Source: CAJQHT01 sp038123275
GTDB lineage: Bacteria > Pseudomonadota > Alphaproteobacteria > Rickettsiales > UBA1997
NCBI GenBank assembly: GCA_038123275.1
Contig: JAYORG010000022.1
Location: 1 to 23,253 of the forward strand
Direction of reading: 5' to 3'
Length of the DNA: 23,253 bases
Shown: in pieces, positions 23,149 to 23,253 of the stretch
Layout: each line of letters begins with the position of its first letter
Numbering within the stretch: position 1 is the first letter of the stretch
The notes under the pieces: model-generated
Database searches by the model: none
What the model saw: only the letters and a program-made list of their open reading frames with translations
Told to the model about the DNA's origin: nothing
Made by a program: the position numbers and the translations under genes

Positions 23149-23163
23149 CCTTTATTTTAAAGG
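23149..23163. repeat. Small inverted repeat between tRNA and integrase
   Basis: CCTTTA and TAAAGG form a perfect 6-bp stem with a 3-base loop. It lies 39 bases past the tRNA 3' end on the minus strand, and the next bases are CTTCTT. It could be a weak terminator of the tRNA transcript or a site in the recombination region. Confidence 0.3.
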
Positions 23164-23199
23164 TCTTGTCGGACTTTATTAAATTGTAATAGATGTAAG

Positions 23200-23253
<54 letters not shown>

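Overview
The window comes from an AT-rich genome with alphaproteobacterial core genes. Evidence for that placement is the order hemC-hemD-mitofilin-like-hemY, the 41-residue one-cysteine form of ribosomal protein L36, a DUF2125-like protein, an adrenodoxin-type ferredoxin, and an initiator tRNA with the alphaproteobacterial anticodon stem. The base composition and small gene complement suggest a reduced, possibly host-associated lineage (Rickettsiales-like). That order-level placement is inference.

Positions 1-15113 are chromosomal backbone. A pilin-like gene (minus strand) ends at a strong bidirectional terminator. Facing away from it, rpmJ, hemC, hemD, a mitofilin-like gene and a short hemY run on the plus strand and include the late steps to uroporphyrinogen III. 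A long minus-strand block follows: lexA, a [2Fe-2S] ferredoxin, a DUF2125-like protein, prmC, panC, a membrane coiled-coil protein, rnc, ftsH and metK. The metK and hemY ends converge with only 14 bases between them. A yqaA-like membrane protein gene lies further right. The stretch 13434-14326 and the stretch 14753-15113 are gene-poor and hold small or decayed frames.

Positions 15114-23214 form an integrated island of about 8.1 kb in the 3' end of an initiator tRNA-fMet gene, which runs off the right edge on the minus strand. A 15-bp direct repeat of the tRNA 3' end (15114-15128 and 23200-23214) marks the ends. Inside each end are matching TGTACA repeats, including an identical 18-mer, which look like integrase arm or excisionase sites. 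All island genes are on the minus strand, in the order: a P4-type integrase broken by a one-base frameshift in an A7 tract, an unknown coiled-coil protein, an AlpA regulator, a winged-helix protein, a RepA-type ATPase, a cluster of GTTTCA repeats, two mobile-element proteins of unknown function, then cargo. The cargo is a 321-residue membrane protein, a Cys-rich lipoprotein, a Cys-rich single-pass membrane protein and a protein with an RNxxxH HEPN-type motif. There are no capsid, tail or conjugation genes, so it looks like a small satellite-like or plasmid-like integrative element.

The most interesting points are the paired TGTACA arms, the operator repeats around the AlpA promoter, the candidate iterons next to the RepA-like gene, the possible HEPN effector with its membrane partners, and the integrase frameshift, which could be slippage rather than decay.
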